Part shown: one piece after another, positions 1 through 7,935 of the stretch
Layout: each line of letters opens with the position of its first letter
Numbering within the stretch: position 1 is the first letter of the stretch
NCBI GenBank assembly: GCA_937901805.1
Contig: CALDJI010000296.1
Coordinates: 1 to 20,101 of the forward strand
DNA length: 20,101 nucleotides
Reading direction: 5' to 3'
Source: an uncultured Clostridia bacterium
GTDB taxonomy: Bacteria; Bacillota; Clostridia; Oscillospirales; Ruminococcaceae
Notes under the pieces: generated by a model
What the model saw: the letters and a program-made list of their open reading frames with translations, nothing else
Told to the model about the DNA's origin: nothing
The model's database searches: none
Program-made: the position numbers and the translations under genes

Positions 1-509
1 TGTTCAGAAAAATGGCGTTTTACTGCCTGCGCTTGCAAGTCATCCGGAACAAACAGCTTTAGCTCCATCAGATTCGATCCAACATCGGATACAGTACAAG
101 TCACCAGATATCCGTCTTCTGTCTGCTCAATGGAAACTGTATTTTCCCTGTGAAGGCGTTCCTGTGCAAGCAGCGCCAGCGCACCGCTGACCGCCTTATC
201 CCGTACTGCGCGGGGCAGAGAGCTTTCCAGGGTATCCGCCGTCTTGCCGCCGAGTTCCGTTATTGCATAGACTTCACTGCCATCCTCTGCCGTGGAGACA
301 CAGACGTGCCCGGTTGAATGCAGATCCGCCAGAGCACTCGCAAATTCAAAGTAATTTACAATGGAATATTCCTGGAACACCTCGTTCATCTGATAGGCAG
401 AAAGAGGAACCGTTACATTTTTGAGCAGATAGCAAATCAGAATCTTGATTTCATACTCATTTGTCAGCGCACCAGGCGCCGTTCCTTCGGTGAACACATC
501 GGAGTTCAT
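1..509 (-). CDS. DUF4364 family winged-helix protein (C-terminus cut by window edge)
   Basis: Open reading frame of 169 codons with no stop before the left edge, so the C-terminus is missing. The start is the ATG at 509-507, preceded by AGGAGGG at about 7 nt. The N-terminus reads MNSDVFTEGTAPGALTNEYE, then ILICYLLKN, an NYFEFASALADL helix, and a short wing ending YAITELGGKTADTLESSLP. This order (helix, partner helix, 'ITELG' wing, then a second alpha/beta domain) is what I know of the clostridial DUF4364 family, usually about 170-180 residues, so only a few residues should be lost. The family looks like a PadR/MarR-type winged helix with no established target. It is co-directional with merR upstream but about 100 bp separate them, so co-transcription is uncertain. 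Family call fairly sure; regulatory function is inference. Confidence 0.8.
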   Translation of the reverse strand, partial: MNSDVFTEGTAPGALTNEYEIKILICYLLKNVTVPLSAYQMNEVFQEYSIVNYFEFASALADLHSTGHVCVSTAEDGSEVYAITELGGKTADTLESSLPRAVRDKAVSGALALLAQERLHRENTVSIEQTEDGYLVTCTVSDVGSNLMELKLFVPDDLQAQAVKRHFSE

Positions 510-615
510 GCCGTCCCTCCTGACAAAAGCTTATTTCTTATAATTTACCACATTTTCCTTGAAATGAAAAGCGCATAGTACACTGGAATTCCACTGTTTT
601 TTCCTGCGAAGGCAT

Positions 616-1449
616 CTATTCTCCTTCGCTCCCGACAATTTTGACTGCAATTTTTATAATATACTGTTCGTATTCTAAAACAGCCAGTTCATCGAGCAGC
701 GTTTCTTCATAAAATACCCTGTCCAAAAAATACCCGCGCTGCTTGGCGGCGGAAAGCAACCGCTGATAGGATTTTTCCAATTGCCCATAGCCGCCGTGAT
801 GATAGGTCACCAGATAGCGCCCCGGTTCCATCCGCACCCCTTCGAATCCACGCCATTCCCCCAGAGGCTTTACATAAAAATGAGAGTAGGAGGGCTTTCC
901 TGTCCGCTCCAAAATTTCCCGCAGACAAATTCCGCCGACCATGTATTGTATTGGAATTTCCCTGCTGACACATTCCTTCATCAAATTGGCAATGGAGACC
1001 GTGATCGTCTTGTCGTCACTATCCGGAAGCCGTTTTGTCAATAGCAGCATCTGCCCTGGAAACTGTTGTTCTTCCACCGTATTTTCAGGAGCTTCCAAGG
1101 CTTCCCGCGTAACAGAAGCTTTGAATGCCAATGCCTGTTTTTGCTGGTTTAACCGGACAATTTTCTGTTCTATCTCCTGCTGCTGGTCTTTTAGCAACAG
1201 CAGCAGATTCTGTGGGGAACGGGCGTCCAGATAGGCTTTTATTTTTTTCAGCGGCATGCCAAGCTCTCTGAGATCGGCAATAATGGAAAACAGATCATAC
1301 TGCATCAGGGAATAATACCGATACCCATTTTCCCGGACGATATCCGGAGAAAAGACCCCCTGTTCATCATAGTGGAACAAGGTGTGCTTTTTCACTCCGC
1401 AGAGTTTTGCAAATTCACCGGTGGTAAAAAAATATTCTTTCAAATCCAT
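616..1449 (-). CDS. MerR family transcriptional regulator with GyrI-like effector domain (BmrR type)
   Basis: 277 aa. Residues about 7-75 form the MerR DNA-binding domain: [20 protein letters not shown] (helix-turn-helix with the usual Tyr), then the wing [12 protein letters not shown] and the second HTH-like stretch [16 protein letters not shown]. Residues about 80-112 are a Gln/Leu-rich dimerisation coiled coil. Residues about 125-277 match the GyrI/BmrR drug-sensing fold, with [20 protein letters not shown] followed by a conserved-type YYEQ...ILEY pattern. There is no Cys metal site, so an organic drug-like ligand is more likely than a metal. The ATG at 1449 has AAGGGGTGATGAG just upstream. 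The gene is divergent from a MATE efflux pump, with only 80 bp between the two starts and a MerR-type operator there, so it is very probably the pump's ligand-dependent activator and may also regulate itself. Ligand unknown. Confidence 0.9.
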   Translation of the reverse strand: MDLKEYFFTTGEFAKLCGVKKHTLFHYDEQGVFSPDIVRENGYRYYSLMQYDLFSIIADLRELGMPLKKIKAYLDARSPQNLLLLLKDQQQEIEQKIVRLNQQKQALAFKASVTREALEAPENTVEEQQFPGQMLLLTKRLPDSDDKTITVSIANLMKECVSREIPIQYMVGGICLREILERTGKPSYSHFYVKPLGEWRGFEGVRMEPGRYLVTYHHGGYGQLEKSYQRLLSAAKQRGYFLDRVFYEETLLDELAVLEYEQYIIKIAVKIVGSEGE

Positions 1450-1460
1450 CTCATCACCCC

Positions 1461-1491
1461 TTGACTATCGGGTTACCCGATACTTTAAAAT
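1461..1491 (+). promoter_or_regulatory. MerR-type promoter/operator driving the MATE pump
   Basis: A -35 box TTGACT (1461-1466) and a -10 box TAAAAT (1486-1491) are separated by 19 bp. Inside the spacer lies a perfect inverted repeat, TATCGGGT-T-ACCCGATA (1466-1482). A 19-bp spacer holding a dyad is the established arrangement for MerR-family promoters, where the effector-bound regulator twists the DNA to align the two boxes. The dyad also lies 17-33 bp upstream of the merR start on the other strand, which fits autoregulation. Boxes and repeat are seen directly; the regulatory role is inferred from the family. Confidence 0.88.
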
Positions 1492-1529
1492 AGCATGATG
1501 TGAAGATTCTGTAAAGGAGGTTTTTTCAT

Positions 1530-2858
1530 ATGACAGAATCCATTGCAAGGGAATTTCGTTTTGGGGAACTACTGCGGTTTTCCTTTTCTTCCATAATCAT
1601 GATGATTTTTATGTCCCTGTACACAATTGTAGATGGATTTTTCGTTTCCCGGTTTGTCGGTACGGACGCCTTATCCGCCATCAACATTGTGTACCCACTG
1701 ATCAGCGTATTTGTAGCGGTTGCCGTCATGTTTGCAACCGGAGGAAGCGCGGTGGTTTCCCGCCAGATGGGGGAGGGCGACGCCAAAGGGGCAAAACAGA
1801 ATTTTTCCCTCATTATTCTGGTAAGCCTGATCCTGACTGCAATCATTATGGTTATTTCCTTTTGCTTTTTAGACCCAATTATCCTTTTCCTTGGTGCGGA
1901 TGATTCCCTGCTTTCTTACTGCCGGGAGTACCTGATAATTCTCCTGCTGTTTGCACCGTTTTCCGTACTCCAGATGTTATTCCAGAGTTTCTTTGTAACC
2001 GCCGGAAAACCGGGACTTGGACTAAGCCTTACCATTTTTGCAGGCGCCGCCAACATGGTGCTTGATTACCTATTTATCGTCCCTTTTAAAATGGGGATTG
2101 CCGGGGCTGCCTTTGCAACTGCAATCGGCTATTGTATCCCTGCTGTCGGAGGGCTGATTTTCTTTTTCCGCAACAAAAACGGACTGTATTTTATCCGCCC
2201 CAGATGGCGTTGGGGCGTAATTTGGGAGAGCAGTTTCAATGGTTCTTCTGAAATGGTGACTAACTTAAGCGCCAGCGTCACCACCCTGTTGTTCAACATT
2301 ATGATGATGAAGTTTGCCGGGGCCGACGGTGTTGCTGCCATTACAGTCGTACTTTACTGTCAGTTTTTAATGGTTTCTCTCTTTATGGGATTTTCCATCG
2401 GAGTCGCACCGATTATCAGTTACCACTATGGTTCCGGGAACAAGCCCTACTTGAAAAAGCTTTTGAAAATGTGCGGCGGATTTACGCTGGCAGGCTCCGT
2501 TGTGATTTTTATCGTCTCTTTCTGCTGTTCGACGGTGATTGCCGCTGTATTTTCCCCTGCGGATTCCGCCGTCTTCCCCATGGTAGTCCACGGGATGCGG
2601 CTGTTTTCTATTTCTTTCCTGTTTGCAGGTATCAATATTTTTGGTTCTGCACTGTTTACCGCACTTTCAAACGGGAAAATATCCGCAGCAATTTCATTTT
2701 CCAGAACCTTTCTATTTACAGTAGCAGGTATTCTTCTCCTGTCGCGGCTGTTCGGCATGGACGGGCTTTGGCTTTCCATCCCATTTGCAGAAGCGGTGAC
2801 TGTATTTTTTGTCCTTCTTTTTATCCGTAAGCTCAAAACCCAATACGGCATTTTTTAG
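1530..2858 (+). CDS. MATE family multidrug efflux transporter
   Basis: 442 aa, about the normal MATE length. Strongly hydrophobic throughout with about 12 predicted membrane segments in two pseudo-symmetrical halves. The N-terminal half has the family pattern ...FMSLYTIVDGFFVSRFVGTDALSA and FATGGSAVVSRQMGEGD; the second half begins near FNGSSEMVTNLSASVTTLLFN. MATE proteins export cationic drugs, dyes or metabolites across the cytoplasmic membrane using a Na+ or H+ gradient. The ATG at 1530 has an excellent AAAGGAGG about 9 nt upstream. Transcription probably starts from the MerR-controlled promoter at 1461-1491 and ends at the hairpin at 2882-2915, giving a monocistronic unit. Substrate cannot be told from sequence; by analogy with BmrR-linked pumps it may be a lipophilic cation. 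Confidence 0.93.
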   Translation: MTESIAREFRFGELLRFSFSSIIMMIFMSLYTIVDGFFVSRFVGTDALSAINIVYPLISVFVAVAVMFATGGSAVVSRQMGEGDAKGAKQNFSLIILVSLILTAIIMVISFCFLDPIILFLGADDSLLSYCREYLIILLLFAPFSVLQMLFQSFFVTAGKPGLGLSLTIFAGAANMVLDYLFIVPFKMGIAGAAFATAIGYCIPAVGGLIFFFRNKNGLYFIRPRWRWGVIWESSFNGSSEMVTNLSASVTTLLFNIMMMKFAGADGVAAITVVLYCQFLMVSLFMGFSIGVAPIISYHYGSGNKPYLKKLLKMCGGFTLAGSVVIFIVSFCCSTVIAAVFSPADSAVFPMVVHGMRLFSISFLFAGINIFGSALFTALSNGKISAAISFSRTFLFTVAGILLLSRLFGMDGLWLSIPFAEAVTVFFVLLFIRKLKTQYGIF

Positions 2859-2881
2859 ATAGAAGTCTTTCCCAAATAGGG

Positions 2882-2915
2882 AAAACCGGCAGGATTTTGA
2901 TCCTGCCGGTTTTTT
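2882..2915 (+). terminator. Rho-independent terminator after the MATE gene
   Basis: A perfect 13-bp stem (2882-2894 with 2901-2913, core ACCGGCAGGA/TCCTGCCGGT) closes a six-base loop and runs directly into TTTTTT. It lies 23 bp after the MATE stop codon. The AAAA on the 5' side would also provide a short T run on the other strand, but no minus-strand gene approaches from the right. Confidence 0.93.
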
Positions 2916-3311
2916 CATGCAGAAATACCGATACTCTATCACCTGGTATCCATCAACTTACATTTTTGACTGTGACTTTCTTGAGATAAATAATTTTCTT
3001 TTCAAAACAGGTCTGCTTTGTTTTTATATATTCTTAATAAGGAATTTTATTCACCTATAAAAATTTTATTTTTAACGCAAAAACAAATCTCCATTTCTCA
3101 CAAAATTCTATTCTATTTTTTGCAATGATTTTTCCTAAATTCTGGAAAATACGACAAAATGGACGTGCTATACTGTCTTATTGGTTTTATTTGTATTCTG
3201 TACAAAGACAACAGCTTAGTGAAAATACACATTTTTCCAGCAAAATTATTTACATTGTACAAAACAAAAATTGTATCAGAAATTCTTTTTTAATAATTAC
3301 ACAATTTTTGC
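2916..3311. other. AT-rich non-coding region upstream of the glycogen operon
   Basis: About 400 bp with no convincing gene; markedly richer in A+T than the surrounding coding DNA, with many A and T tracts. It holds an inverted repeat TTTGTA-TTCTG-TACAAA (3190-3206) and a second copy of TGTACAAA (3256-3263, inside the palindrome TTGTACAA). Weak promoter-like strings occur, for example TTGACT at 2967 and an extended -10-like TGCTATACT around 3168, but without good partners. The region probably serves as the upstream control region of glgB; this is inference. Confidence 0.5.
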
Positions 3312-3340
3312 TTGAACTCAGTACATAAAAGTAGTAAAAT
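3312..3340 (+). promoter_or_regulatory. Predicted sigma-A promoter of the glgBCDA operon
   Basis: TTGAAC (3312-3317) and TAAAAT (3335-3340) are separated by exactly 17 bp; a second TATAAT (3341-3346) follows immediately but lacks a spaced -35. The ribosome binding site AAGGGGGG (3353-3360) and the glgB ATG (3368) follow at short distance, so the leader would be only about 20 nt. No clear CcpA cre-like site was seen. Confidence 0.75.
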
Positions 3341-3367
3341 TATAATAAACTTAAGGGGGGACCAACT

Positions 3368-5431
3368 ATGAAAAACCAAACGGAACGCAAAAATCTTCCT
3401 CTTTACCTCTTCCACGAAGGGACGAACTACAAAGCATATGAATATTTCGGTTCTCACCCTGCAAAACGAGGACGTGCTGAAGGCGCCGTTTTCCGCGTCT
3501 GGGCGCCCCATGCAAAGAGCGTGTCACTGGTCGGTGATTTTAACGCATGGGATCGGATAAAAAATCCCTTGAAAAAAATCAGCGACGGCGGCGTATGGGA
3601 ATGTTTTACTTCCAAAATCAAACCGTTTGACATTTACAAATACAGTATTGAATCCGCGGACGGCTCAATCATAATGAAAGCCGATCCCTATGCCTTCCAT
3701 ATGGAAACAAGGCCCGGAACGGCTTCGCGCTATATAGAACTAGGCGAGTTCAAGTGGGCGGATAAACGCTGGATGGACAGCCGGAAAAAGAAACCGGTAT
3801 ACCATCGTCCTGTCAATATTTACGAGATCCATGCAGGCTCCTGGAAAAAATACCAGGACGGCAATTTTTATGATTACAACAAGCTTGCAGATGAGTTAAT
3901 CCCCTATGTCAAGGAAATGGGATATACCCATATTGAACTGATGCCAATCAGCGAATATCCTTTTGACGGATCCTGGGGATACCAGATCACCGGATATTAC
4001 GCGCCCACTTCCCGCTACGGGACGCCGCAGGATTTTATGTCCTTTGTCAATAAATGCCATAAGGCTGGAATCGGGGTTATTATGGACTGGGTTCCCGCCC
4101 ATTTTCCCAGGGATGCACAGGGTCTTTTCCGTTTTGACGGAGAAGCCACCTATGAGTATCAGGATCCGCGTAAGGGCGAACATAAAGAATGGGGAACCTG
4201 TGTATTCGACTATGGACGAAATGAAGTACAGAGTTTCCTGATTTCCAACGCCGTATACTGGTTTGAACAATACCATATCGACGGGCTGCGGGTAGACGCC
4301 GTCGCTTCCATGCTCTACCTGGATTATGGACGCAAGGACGGAGAATGGATTGCAAATTCAGACGGAGGAAAAGAGAACCTGGAAGCGGTGGCCTTTCTGA
4401 AAAAGCTCAACGAAGCGGTCTTTGCCTTTGATCCGAGTATCCTGATGATTGCGGAAGAATCTACCGCATGGCCTCTTGTGACCAAACCAACCTATGTTGG
4501 AGGACTGGGTTTTAACCTGAAGTGGAATATGGGCTGGATGAACGACATGCTCAGCTATATGTCCCTGGATCCGCTCTACCGCAAATACAACCATGACAAG
4601 CTGACGTTTTCCTTTTTCTATGCGTTCAGCGAAAACTTTATCCTCCCCATTTCCCATGACGAGGTGGTTCATGGAAAATGCTCCCTCATCTCCAAAATGC
4701 CGGGAGAGTATGACCAGAAATTTGCGGGAGCTCGGGCTTTCCTCGCCTATATGATGGCGCATCCGGGCAAAAAGCTGCTGTTTATGGGACAGGAATTTGC
4801 CCAGTTTATTGAATGGGACTACAAAAAAGAACTTGACTGGCTGCTGCTCTCCTACCCTTCCCATAAGGCCTTCAAGGATTATGTAGCCAAGCTCAACCAT
4901 TTCTACCTGGACAATGCCCCATTCTGGGAGGTTGATGATTCCTGGGATGGATTCTCCTGGATTTCCAACGATGACTATACACAGAACATCATTGTATTCC
5001 GCAGGATTGACAAGCGCGGCAATGAGATCATTGTATTGTGCAATTTTGCCCCGGTTAAACGGGAAAATTACTGCTTCGGCGTCCCTTATTCTGGAAATTA
5101 TACGGAGATTTTCAACAGCGACAGCATAGAATTCATGGGCTCCGGCATTGAAAATGGTACTGTGCACACAGATGAAATCCCCATGCATGGGTTTGATCAG
5201 TCGATCTCTGTAACGGTTCCTCCCATGTCTGTCGTCTATTTCAAAGCGCCGAAAGCTCCCCGTCAGAAAAAAAGTACAGTAAAAAAAGAGGATTCCGCCT
5301 CGGCAGTGAAACAGACCGCAAGTGTTCCGGATTCTCCCGGTAAAAACGCCGCAGGAGACAGACGGGTAAAAGCACCGGCAAAACGCAGGACCAGAAAAAA
5401 AGCGGAGAATACTCCACAGTCAGAACCATAA
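3368..5431 (+). CDS. glgB: 1,4-alpha-glucan branching enzyme
   Basis: 687 aa. Cuts alpha-1,4 glucan chains and re-attaches the piece through an alpha-1,6 bond, making the branch points of glycogen in the cytosol. Residues about 38-110 are the CBM48 domain ([21 protein letters not shown]). The GH13 barrel follows: YEIHAGSW (152-159), [10 protein letters not shown] (204-213), nucleophile D310 in [11 protein letters not shown], acid/base Glu in IAEEST (363/364), and the third carboxylate D431 in ISHDEVVHG. The C-terminal beta domain ends near residue 627 (VVYFKAP). The last ~60 residues are an extra low-complexity tail rich in Lys, Arg, Ala and Pro (for example [11 protein letters not shown]), not part of ordinary GlgB. 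First gene of the glg operon, with AAGGGGGG seven bases before the ATG; 68 bp to glgC. Confidence 0.96.
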   Translation: MKNQTERKNLPLYLFHEGTNYKAYEYFGSHPAKRGRAEGAVFRVWAPHAKSVSLVGDFNAWDRIKNPLKKISDGGVWECFTSKIKPFDIYKYSIESADGSIIMKADPYAFHMETRPGTASRYIELGEFKWADKRWMDSRKKKPVYHRPVNIYEIHAGSWKKYQDGNFYDYNKLADELIPYVKEMGYTHIELMPISEYPFDGSWGYQITGYYAPTSRYGTPQDFMSFVNKCHKAGIGVIMDWVPAHFPRDAQGLFRFDGEATYEYQDPRKGEHKEWGTCVFDYGRNEVQSFLISNAVYWFEQYHIDGLRVDAVASMLYLDYGRKDGEWIANSDGGKENLEAVAFLKKLNEAVFAFDPSILMIAEESTAWPLVTKPTYVGGLGFNLKWNMGWMNDMLSYMSLDPLYRKYNHDKLTFSFFYAFSENFILPISHDEVVHGKCSLISKMPGEYDQKFAGARAFLAYMMAHPGKKLLFMGQEFAQFIEWDYKKELDWLLLSYPSHKAFKDYVAKLNHFYLDNAPFWEVDDSWDGFSWISNDDYTQNIIVFRRIDKRGNEIIVLCNFAPVKRENYCFGVPYSGNYTEIFNSDSIEFMGSGIENGTVHTDEIPMHGFDQSISVTVPPMSVVYFKAPKAPRQKKSTVKKEDSASAVKQTASVPDSPGKNAAGDRRVKAPAKRRTRKKAENTPQSEP

Positions 5432-5499
5432 AGTAAATTCCCCATTTGAGGGCGTCATATTTTGTATCTAAGCGCTTTTCGCGCAAAGGGAGGATTTGT

Positions 5500-6705
5500 A
5501 TGTTTTATAAAAAAGAATGTATTGCCATGTTGTTGGCAGGCGGACAGGGCAGTCGATTGTATGTACTGACCCAGAACATTGCAAAACCCGCGGTTCCCTA
5601 TGGAGGAAAATACCGCATCATTGATTTTCCACTTTCCAACTGCATTAATTCCGGGATTGATACGGTCGGCGTGCTGACACAATATCAGCCTCTGGAACTC
5701 AACGATTACATAGGAAGCGGACAGCCATGGGATCTGGATCGGATGAGCGGCGGCGTCCATGTCCTGCCTCCGTATCAGAAATCTACTGGTTCCGACTGGT
5801 ATAAAGGCACAGCAAATGCCATCTATCAGAATCTCCACTTTATCGATCGCTATAATCCGGAATATGTCCTGATCCTCTCCGGCGACCACATTTACAAGAT
5901 GGATTATTCTGAAATGCTGGAGGAACACAAGAAAAACAATGCCGACTGCACCATCGCTGTCTTGGAAGTCCCTATGGAAGAAGCTTCCCGTTTTGGCATT
6001 ATGAATGCGGATGAAGACGGCAAAATTTATGAGTTTGAGGAAAAACCGGCTCATCCGAAGAGTAATCTCGCTTCCATGGGAATTTATATTTTCAACTGGA
6101 GCAAGCTCAAAAACTACCTGATTGAGGACGAAAAGGATCCAAATTCTTCTAAGGATTTCGGAAAGAATATTATCCCCAAAATGCTTGGCAATGAAGAGCG
6201 TATGTTTGCATACCGTTTTGATGGATACTGGAAAGACGTCGGTACCATTGACAGCTTATGGGAAGCAAATATGGATTTGCTGGATCCAAAAGTTCCCCTG
6301 GAGCTTTATGATCCAAACTGGAAAATTTACTCCCGCAACCCCGTGATGCCCCCTCATTACATCAGCAAAGAGGCCGTCGTGCAAAACTCCATGATTACCG
6401 AAGGGTGTGAAATTTTTGGAAACGTCGATTTTTCCGTACTTTCTTCCGGCGTGATCGTGGAACCGGGAGCTGTTGTCCGTGACAGCATCCTGATGTCCGG
6501 AACCGTTGTCAAATCCGGGGCTGTCGTAGAATATGCAATTATAGCGGAAAATGTCACCATCGGGGAAAATGCTGTGATCGGCAAACGTCCGGAAAATATG
6601 GAAAATAAAGATGACTGGGGAATCGCAGTCATTGGCTCCAATGTTACCGTTGCACCGGGTGCAACCGTTGCTCCTAAACAAATGGTCGACCAGGACGTCA
6701 TGTAA
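5500..6705 (+). CDS. glgC: Glucose-1-phosphate adenylyltransferase, catalytic subunit
   Basis: 401 aa. Makes ADP-glucose and pyrophosphate from ATP and glucose-1-phosphate, the committed step of glycogen synthesis. The nucleotide-binding loop is LAGGQGSRL (12-20), followed by [43 protein letters not shown] with the metal-binding Asp, FEEKP and [13 protein letters not shown]. From about residue 290 there is a left-handed beta-helix with hexapeptide-like repeats, the usual tetramerisation and regulatory region. I chose the ATG at 5500 because GGGAGG lies about 6 nt upstream and the family begins at this point; a longer reading from 5446 would add 18 residues with no site. Only 14 bp separate its stop from glgD, so the two are translationally close, fitting a GlgC-GlgD hetero-oligomer. 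Confidence 0.96.
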   Translation: MFYKKECIAMLLAGGQGSRLYVLTQNIAKPAVPYGGKYRIIDFPLSNCINSGIDTVGVLTQYQPLELNDYIGSGQPWDLDRMSGGVHVLPPYQKSTGSDWYKGTANAIYQNLHFIDRYNPEYVLILSGDHIYKMDYSEMLEEHKKNNADCTIAVLEVPMEEASRFGIMNADEDGKIYEFEEKPAHPKSNLASMGIYIFNWSKLKNYLIEDEKDPNSSKDFGKNIIPKMLGNEERMFAYRFDGYWKDVGTIDSLWEANMDLLDPKVPLELYDPNWKIYSRNPVMPPHYISKEAVVQNSMITEGCEIFGNVDFSVLSSGVIVEPGAVVRDSILMSGTVVKSGAVVEYAIIAENVTIGENAVIGKRPENMENKDDWGIAVIGSNVTVAPGATVAPKQMVDQDVM

Positions 6706-6719
6706 AGGGGGATATCACA

Positions 6720-7844
6720 ATGGCAAATACCAATACACTGGGAATTATCTTTTCCAATATGCACGATGAAACGATTAATGAACTGACAGCAAAACGAACC
6801 ATGGGTTCTATCCCCTACGGCGGCAGATACCGCCTGGTAGATTTTGCCCTTTCCAATATGGTCAATTCCGGGATTTATGACGTTGGCGTTGTGACCAAGA
6901 GCAACTACCAGTCCCTGATGGATCACGTATCTTCCGGACGGGAATGGGATTTGGCAAGAAAAAGAATGGGGCTGAATATCCTGCCGCCATTCGGCAACGC
7001 GGGAGGAGGAATTTACCGTGGAAAACTCGAGGCTCTCGCAAATATCTCCAGCTTTATCCAGCATTCCACAGAAGATTATGTTGTGATGACGGACTGCGAC
7101 CTTGTCGCCAACATTGACTATAATGAACTCCTCGAATTTCATAAGGCCAACAACGCAGATATCACGATTGCCTACAAGCCGCAGGAAATCACCCCGGAAA
7201 CTTCCCGCAACAAGGTGATTGTCAGCCTGGATGAGCAGGATAACCGTCTGACCGATGTCTTTATCCATCCTTCCTATCTGGGAAAAGCAAATGTATTGTG
7301 CAATATCTTTATTATCAGTCGGATTTTGCTGCTGCGGATTATCTCGGAGGCTTCCAGCCGGAACCTGTATAGTTTCAAAGAGGATATTTTACAGAAACGG
7401 TGCAACATCTACCGCATTTTCGGATATGAATTAAAAGGATATACCGCCCGGATTGATAGCCTCCAATCCTATTATGACGCGAATATGGAGCTGTTAAACC
7501 TGGAAAATGGAAACCAGCTGTTTTTAAAAACCCGTCCAATCTATACGAAGGTACGTGATGAAGTCCCGGCAAAATACGGATTGAATGCAGCCGTCACCAA
7601 TTCCCTGGTTGCCGATGGATGCGTCATTGACGGCGAAGTGGAAAACAGTATCCTGTTCCGCAACGTCTACATTGAAAAAGGCGCCAAAGTGAAAAATTCT
7701 ATCATCATGCAGGGGACGATCATTCGAAAAGACTCCAGTCTAAACTGTGTAATCACAGACAAAGACGTCATTGTCAGCGAGACACGGGAACTCTCCGGCT
7801 CTCCAAACTATCCAATCTACATTGCCAAAAATATTAAGGTATAA
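6720..7844 (+). CDS. glgD: GlgD, non-catalytic-type subunit of ADP-glucose pyrophosphorylase
   Basis: 374 aa, paralogous to GlgC along its whole length (PYGGRYRLVDFALSNMVNSGI, ILPPFG, then a C-terminal beta-helix). The catalytic signature has been lost: where GlgC has LAGGQGSRL, this protein has IIFSNMHDETIN, and [11 protein letters not shown] is replaced by MTDCDLVANIDY. This is the established pattern of Firmicute GlgD, which has little activity alone and boosts or modulates GlgC in a mixed complex. The ATG at 6720 has AAAGGGGG at 8 nt and follows glgC after 14 bp. After the stop comes a strong hairpin (7859-7890) and then glgA. Confidence 0.95.
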   Translation: MANTNTLGIIFSNMHDETINELTAKRTMGSIPYGGRYRLVDFALSNMVNSGIYDVGVVTKSNYQSLMDHVSSGREWDLARKRMGLNILPPFGNAGGGIYRGKLEALANISSFIQHSTEDYVVMTDCDLVANIDYNELLEFHKANNADITIAYKPQEITPETSRNKVIVSLDEQDNRLTDVFIHPSYLGKANVLCNIFIISRILLLRIISEASSRNLYSFKEDILQKRCNIYRIFGYELKGYTARIDSLQSYYDANMELLNLENGNQLFLKTRPIYTKVRDEVPAKYGLNAAVTNSLVADGCVIDGEVENSILFRNVYIEKGAKVKNSIIMQGTIIRKDSSLNCVITDKDVIVSETRELSGSPNYPIYIAKNIKV

Positions 7845-7858
7845 CCATCCATCAAAAC

Positions 7859-7900
7859 TGTTCGGGCGGATTGACGAATCCGCCCGAACAAGAATGTTTT
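7859..7900 (+). terminator. Intercistronic hairpin between glgD and glgA (partial terminator or processing element)
   Basis: A perfect 14-bp stem (TGTTCGGGCGGATT at 7859-7872 with its complement at 7877-7890) closes a GACG loop. The following bases are AGAATGTTTTT, so the T tract starts about six bases after the stem rather than directly. It sits 15 bp after the glgD stop and 45 bp before the glgA start, and no good promoter is seen between it and glgA. It may reduce read-through or protect the upstream glgBCD message. Confidence 0.6.
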
Positions 7901-7935
7901 TCCATACACTTACAATGGACAGGAGGTAATTTCGT

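Noticed and set aside
318..578. 86-codon plus-strand ORF at the left end
   Set aside because: Antisense to the DUF4364 gene, with no ribosome binding site and no recognisable pattern.
3125..3328. 67-codon ORF in the AT-rich gap before glgB
   Set aside because: Composition follows the AT-rich background (Phe, Ile, Asn, Lys), no ribosome binding site, and it runs into the glgB promoter.
2916..3367. Possible mobile element scar or attachment site in the 450-bp gap
   Set aside because: No terminal inverted repeats, target duplications, tRNA end or recombinase gene seen; the region is better explained as an upstream control region.
4358..5188. 276-codon minus-strand ORF opposite glgB
   Set aside because: Lies wholly antisense to the conserved catalytic region of glgB, has no ribosome binding site and reads like a reverse translation of GH13 sequence; a shadow.
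5446..5499. Longer N-terminus for GlgC (18 extra residues)
   Set aside because: The ribosome binding site GGGAGG and family alignment place the start at 5500; the extension is Arg/Ser/Phe-rich and unlike any GlgC.
6357..7268. 303-codon minus-strand ORF spanning the ends of glgC and glgD
   Set aside because: Antisense to two certain genes and crossing their junction; no recognisable domain or start signal.
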